A stretch of 64,000 bases of DNA from Calcarisporiella thermophila CBS 279.70 (Eukaryota; Calcarisporiellomycota), in the NCBI RefSeq assembly GCF_041956535.1, contig NW_027192202.1:666870-730869 (forward strand). The letters run 5' to 3'. Shown here piece after piece: positions 60,101 through 64,000 of this stretch. Position numbers and translations under genes: made by a program. The stretch's first letter is position 1; each line of letters opens with the position of its first letter. Under the pieces are notes generated by a model. It was not told where the DNA came from. It saw nothing but the letters and a program-made list of their open reading frames with translations, and made no database searches.

Positions 60101-62444
60101 GTGGGAAAGGTATTGTAGTTGATTTGTGACAAACACAACAGCCTTGTTCTAAAAATATGACAGAAATTAGGTCTCAAAAAAAAAATATGCTATAAATACT
60201 CTCAATTACCTTCAAGTATTCTTTGATACACTTGTTGAAAATATATTTGCCAACATGAGCATCCATAGAGCTAGTTGATAACATAATAGCAAAGAGTGAG
60301 GTGCCGACTCCTAGAAAAACGTCAAATTCAACCTACCTCAATACATCGTCTAATAAAATGATATCGGCGTTGCTATATACAGCTCGAGCAAGGCTCACAC
60401 GTTGTCGCTGCCCCAGAGTCAGGTTCACTCCTCGATCTCCAATTTCTGTCTCATCTCCTTGCCCAAGGCCTTCAATATCCTTTTTCAGCGCACACACCCG
60501 GATCACCTCTCGGTAACGTTCTGGGTCGAAGGGGGCACCAAAGAGAATGTTTTGTCGCAACGTGAGATTGAGAAGGTATGCATCATGTGGCACATATGCG
60601 ATACGACCATAAACTCGACGAGTACCCGCTGTAATTCGGTTTTGGCCCTATATTTTTGCACGAAAAATTAATATAAGCAATATATGCATTAACAAGTCCA
60701 CTCTACCCACCATAATAGCAGCCAAAACAGATGACTTCCCGGCGCCCACATCACCCACAATGGCGCACAATTCGCCCTCCCGCAAACGCATAGAAAAGAA
60801 TGCAACGGACGGCTTCGATGTGCCATCCCATTGTATGTCAACATTATCCTGGAAAATGAATAAAATCAACACCTTACCACTGATTGCTATATACCAAGAT
60901 AATCACTTACAAAATATACGCGAAGCTTTCCCTTCCCAGGGGGAGTATTTTCCTCAATTTCCCCAAGCGTAGTATCGTCCAAATCTGCAACGCCTTCCTG
61001 CCTCAGAAAATCGTCCAATTCACTGAATGAGGTCAATGCACCAAGAGTTGTGCGCACGGCCATAGGGAATATGATAAGCGGATATCGAAACGAGTTGAAA
61101 AGAGCCAATGCTATGAATACAGTGCTCGGTCGCATTGCGTCAAAGGATACAAGCCCCAATATACAGAATGCAGCAAGCGCGCACAGGACTGGTACCATGA
61201 ATACTGTGGCAAAAGTGATGCCCTTGACGCGCAGACTCCAATTAAGCCAACGCAGTTCTTTTGCACGGACTTTGCGCACTCGATCACGAAAATATGGTTC
61301 CCAGGCAAAAAATTTGATGAGTCGCATCGCGGTTAGCAGTTCAGACATGAGATGGATACGCTGAGTCGTTGCTGTACTCATTTGCACCTGAATGTAGGTG
61401 AGTAAGCGTGCAAAAATAAACTGGAAAACTATTAGGAGGACAATGACGATGAGGGCAGGTAAGGCGGCCACGCGGATTTCCAAAAAGGCGAGTACCAATG
61501 CAACTATATGGGGGGTAAAAGTTAGTGAGCTATGGGATGTACAGAGGGCTGGTTAGATCTCTGCTTACTGATGATATCCAATAATGCGCCCCACAACAAA
61601 TGAAGATTGACACAAGCTTCGGCAACTCTGTTTCAAAATAGAATTCAAGCAAAGCAAATATTAGACTTATTTGCTCCATTTTCTAGAAAATGAAAGAAGA
61701 TTCACCTATTGCAATGGTCTGCTACGAGGTTGACTATTGGATTCCATAAAAATTGTTACCAATACAATTGAAATGAATCAGTGCATATTCAATAATTACC
61801 AACATCCCCGATTCCTCCCTTTAAATAGCTTAATTTCAGACTCTTGCGATAGATGAGGGTCATTAATGCTGCGCGCACTTGGATTCCAATGCGAGTGCAC
61901 TCGCTTGAGAGCATATTTGAGCATATACTTGCACCTATACTTGCTAGGAACAATCCCACTGCATAGATATGACCCCCAGTTGCGTTTGGATCGTCTTCAG
62001 CACGTTCAAAATAGAGAAGCAGCTCACGCAACAGGTAGTATATACTCAAAAACTTGAACACACTCTCGAACAGCTTCCACAAGCCAACAAAAAGGTATCG
62101 AGTTCCGAAAGCTCGCCAAAGGGCTCGCAGCAGTGAAGGTTCTCTACATTATTCTTCAGGTTAATTAGATTAAATTAGGTCAATCGTGCAGTATATTACG
62201 CTTTGCCCATTTTCTCCGCTTCCCATGACTTCTCAAGAGCATCGCCACATGGACGCGCACGCTCACTCTCCTCAAGATCTAGCTCGGTAAGCTCGAGATC
62301 GTAGCGCCGTGAGTATCGCAGTATAGGAAACACCCAGAGGAAAAGCCATCGTGAGAAGATGTTGAGGCCTTTACCGCCGCGAATCATAAATTTCGGAAAC
62401 TGGGCTGGCGCGGGGACATCTTGCCTCCGGCCGTACCACGACAT
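57181..62444 (-). CDS. ABC transporter, ABCC (MRP) subfamily without TMD0
   Basis: About a dozen exons from [16 protein letters not shown] at 62444 to the stop at 57181. The N-terminus begins directly with the linker ([18 protein letters not shown]), so the extra five-helix TMD0 of long MRPs is missing. Order: TMD1, NBD1 (Walker [10 protein letters not shown], signature [15 protein letters not shown], Walker [17 protein letters not shown]), an acidic linker, TMD2 (about 59600-58360), NBD2 (Walker [10 protein letters not shown], signature [14 protein letters not shown], Walker B VVFDEATSAVD; its Glu codon is split by an intron). As in ABCC proteins, NBD1 has Asp at the catalytic-glutamate site and NBD2 has Glu. 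Likely exports anionic conjugates or drugs; substrate and membrane unknown. Confidence 0.9.
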
Positions 62445-63012
62445 GTTTTAAGGAACTGGAGAAATAAATAGAGGATTTTTTTTCAGAAAAGGCGAAGAAA
62501 TAGAGCACTGTACTTTCACAATGGACGAATAGAAGAGGAACGGGGATTAAAGCAAATAAATATATATCTCGATGAAGAAGAGAAAATAAGATGCGAGAAT
62601 GCCTTAAATACCTCTATAATTGTTGGACGAAGAGGGGAGATAATGCCTCTTTGATAGCGTGTGTAACAGAAAATTAGGATGGGAAAAGGTGGATATAAAG
62701 TGATTTATGGAATCTGTTTAAAAAAACTCACCGTTGCATTTGCTAGTTTAAGAAATCCTCCAATCTTTTCTTTACTGCTCAGGTTAGGTTAGTGGGCGAT
62801 TGGTGCCATATTATGCCCCATAACTTTAATCCGCTGCAGGTTTATCTATTTTCTGTTGATCAATCTTCCCCTCACAATTTTGTTCGTGCTGTTGTAGTAA
62901 TCTTGGGATGATGTACTAGCATTTCAACATTTCTTCGAAATTATCCATCACGTTAATCTGTATCTGTACAACTAGCTAAATTCTCATCCAAGATTATTTA
63001 ATTCAGAATACA
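62445..63012. promoter_or_regulatory. Divergent region between ABCC transporter and Zn2Cys6 factor
   Basis: 568 bp that must contain both promoters. Zinc-cluster proteins usually bind CGG triplets. I see no clear everted or inverted CGG pair by eye, so autoregulation or control of the transporter is not demonstrated. Confidence 0.45.
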
Positions 63013-64000
63013 ATGTACGCTTCCCCGCATTATACAAATAGGAGACGGCGAGCTCTTCTCGCATGCTTGCGGTAAGCATTTCTCTGGTTAATTTGGTTTT
63101 ACTTGTGCAGGAAAGATAATTATCAATACTATTTGCACAAAGATGCCGTGAAAAGAAAGTACGCTGCTGTGGCCAGTTTCCCATGTGTCAGAGATGCAAT
63201 CTGAGTGGAGCAAAGTGTGTCTACGATGTCGAGCCTTATATGCCACTCTCAACAGAACAGGCCCCGGCTTTTGACGCCAAACTGCACGAAACTGTTCGAA
63301 ATTTACAGAAACAACTTGATAGCCTCGAAAAAGAGGTCAGAGAGCGTGTCGATTCCACAAAAACAGATAGAGCAAAGAGACAAAGGAGCGATGATAACAG
63401 CGTTGCCAGCGAAAGAGTTTGGTTGCAGCAGCGACGGCCTGTGTTAACGAAACCCATTAACTGGAGCGTTACTATGGGGGCGACCGGAGTCAGCGTAGTA
63501 ACGAATGCACAGAGCTTGACCGATTTATACCGAGCTCTCCGATCGATGATGGGGGACTCTATTCGAATCATACCAACTTCTGTGGGCATACAAAAGCCAT
63601 ACACAAAGCGCATCAAGAGTATGGCAGACGAGGACAAATTTTCTGAAGTTGATGTGGACGAGGAAGATGCAGAGGATGACGAAGATGCATGCCAAGAGAA
63701 TCGTCCTATGCTCGACTTTTGGAAGTTGACCTACGAATTGAGCGACGGACGTTCATCGCTCGACCTTGAAGATGAGGTTCCAAAGGCCTTTTGCGATTTT
63801 CTTGTGGATGTGTTCTTCTGCTGCTACTACAACCGCTGTCCCTTCGTCAACCGCCGTGATTTCTTGCGGCGATACCATGATCCACATGCTACGGACCCAA
63901 TAGATCCGCTCCTTTTGAACAGTCTTTTTGCCTTTGTGTGCCGTCATGCTTGCACATATCACTCCCATGATATCTCTCCAGAAAAGGCCAACGCCCTTGC
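63013..64000 (+). CDS. Zn2Cys6 transcription factor (partial, runs off the window)
   Basis: Exon 1 (63013-63071) and exon 2 (from 63143) join within the zinc cluster: a basic start YTNRRRRALLACLR continues CREKKVRCCGQFPMCQRC, NLSGAKC. Spacing is C-x2-C-x6-C-x6-C-x2-C-x6-C, a complete Gal4-type binuclear cluster. A short coiled coil (VRNLQKQLDSLEKEVRERVD) follows, probably for dimerisation. Then an acidic region (EVDVDEEDAEDDEDA), then the start of the fungal-specific regulatory domain (FLVDVFFCCYYNRCPFVNRR, then HDPHATDPIDPLLLNSLFAF). No stop before 64000, so the C-terminus is missing. It is nuclear and divergent from the ABCC gene; targets are unknown. Confidence 0.93.

Overview
The window is nuclear DNA from a fungus. 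It carries fungal-restricted proteins (a DASH subunit Dad3, Vac7, an Ssk1-type response regulator, a Medusa-like DUF7082 regulator, a Zn2Cys6 factor, CYP51/Erg11) in genes cut by many short GT-AG introns (about 50-110 nt). The high intron density, with seven exons in a small hydrolase, fits an early-diverging (Mucoromycota/Mortierellomycota-like) fungus better than an ascomycete yeast. I cannot fix the phylum from sequence alone. I resolved 24 protein-coding loci (one is a probable pseudogene and one is cut by the window edge), one doubtful small ORF and two tRNAs. Exon joins were worked out by hand from splice signals and reading phase.

Layout. 0-9 kb: tRNA-Val(CAC), Rab11, a MIT-domain protein, a mitochondrial FUN14 protein, tRNA-Gly(UCC) and a lineage-type coiled-coil protein. 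9.9-18.5 kb (minus strand): a very large Ssk1-like response regulator on a membrane-anchored degenerate histidine-kinase body, an ABHD12-like hydrolase and a type II membrane glycosyltransferase. 18.9-24.4 kb: ATG12 and VAC7 (divergent), DAD3, and the rRNA dimethylase DIM1. 25-36.9 kb: a bacterial-type alpha/beta hydrolase with a 6-nt microexon, a TBC Rab-GAP, Timeless/Tof1, and a DUF7082 (Medusa-like) regulator divergent from Timeless. 38-39.6 kb: a PSP1-domain protein.

40.2-48.9 kb is the most distinctive part: four tandem copies of a dienelactone-hydrolase (DLH) gene with a complete CYP51 (sterol 14-alpha-demethylase) lodged between copies 2 and 3. The CYP51 upstream region is a diverged duplicate of the region upstream of DLH copy 3, and parts of it recur upstream of copy 4, so the P450 appears to be under a DLH-type promoter. 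Copy 3 has a 7-bp frameshifting deletion and a lost splice acceptor. 49-57 kb: PRP38, a long coiled-coil protein and the midzone microtubule bundler Ase1/PRC1. 57-64 kb: a short-type ABCC transporter divergent from a Zn2Cys6 transcription factor that runs off the right edge.

Most genes are housekeeping and unrelated to each other. Two groupings suggest joint function: the CYP51/DLH cluster, and the ABCC transporter with its divergent zinc-cluster regulator. ATG12 and VAC7, both concerned with vacuole or autophagy biology, share a 229-bp intergenic region.
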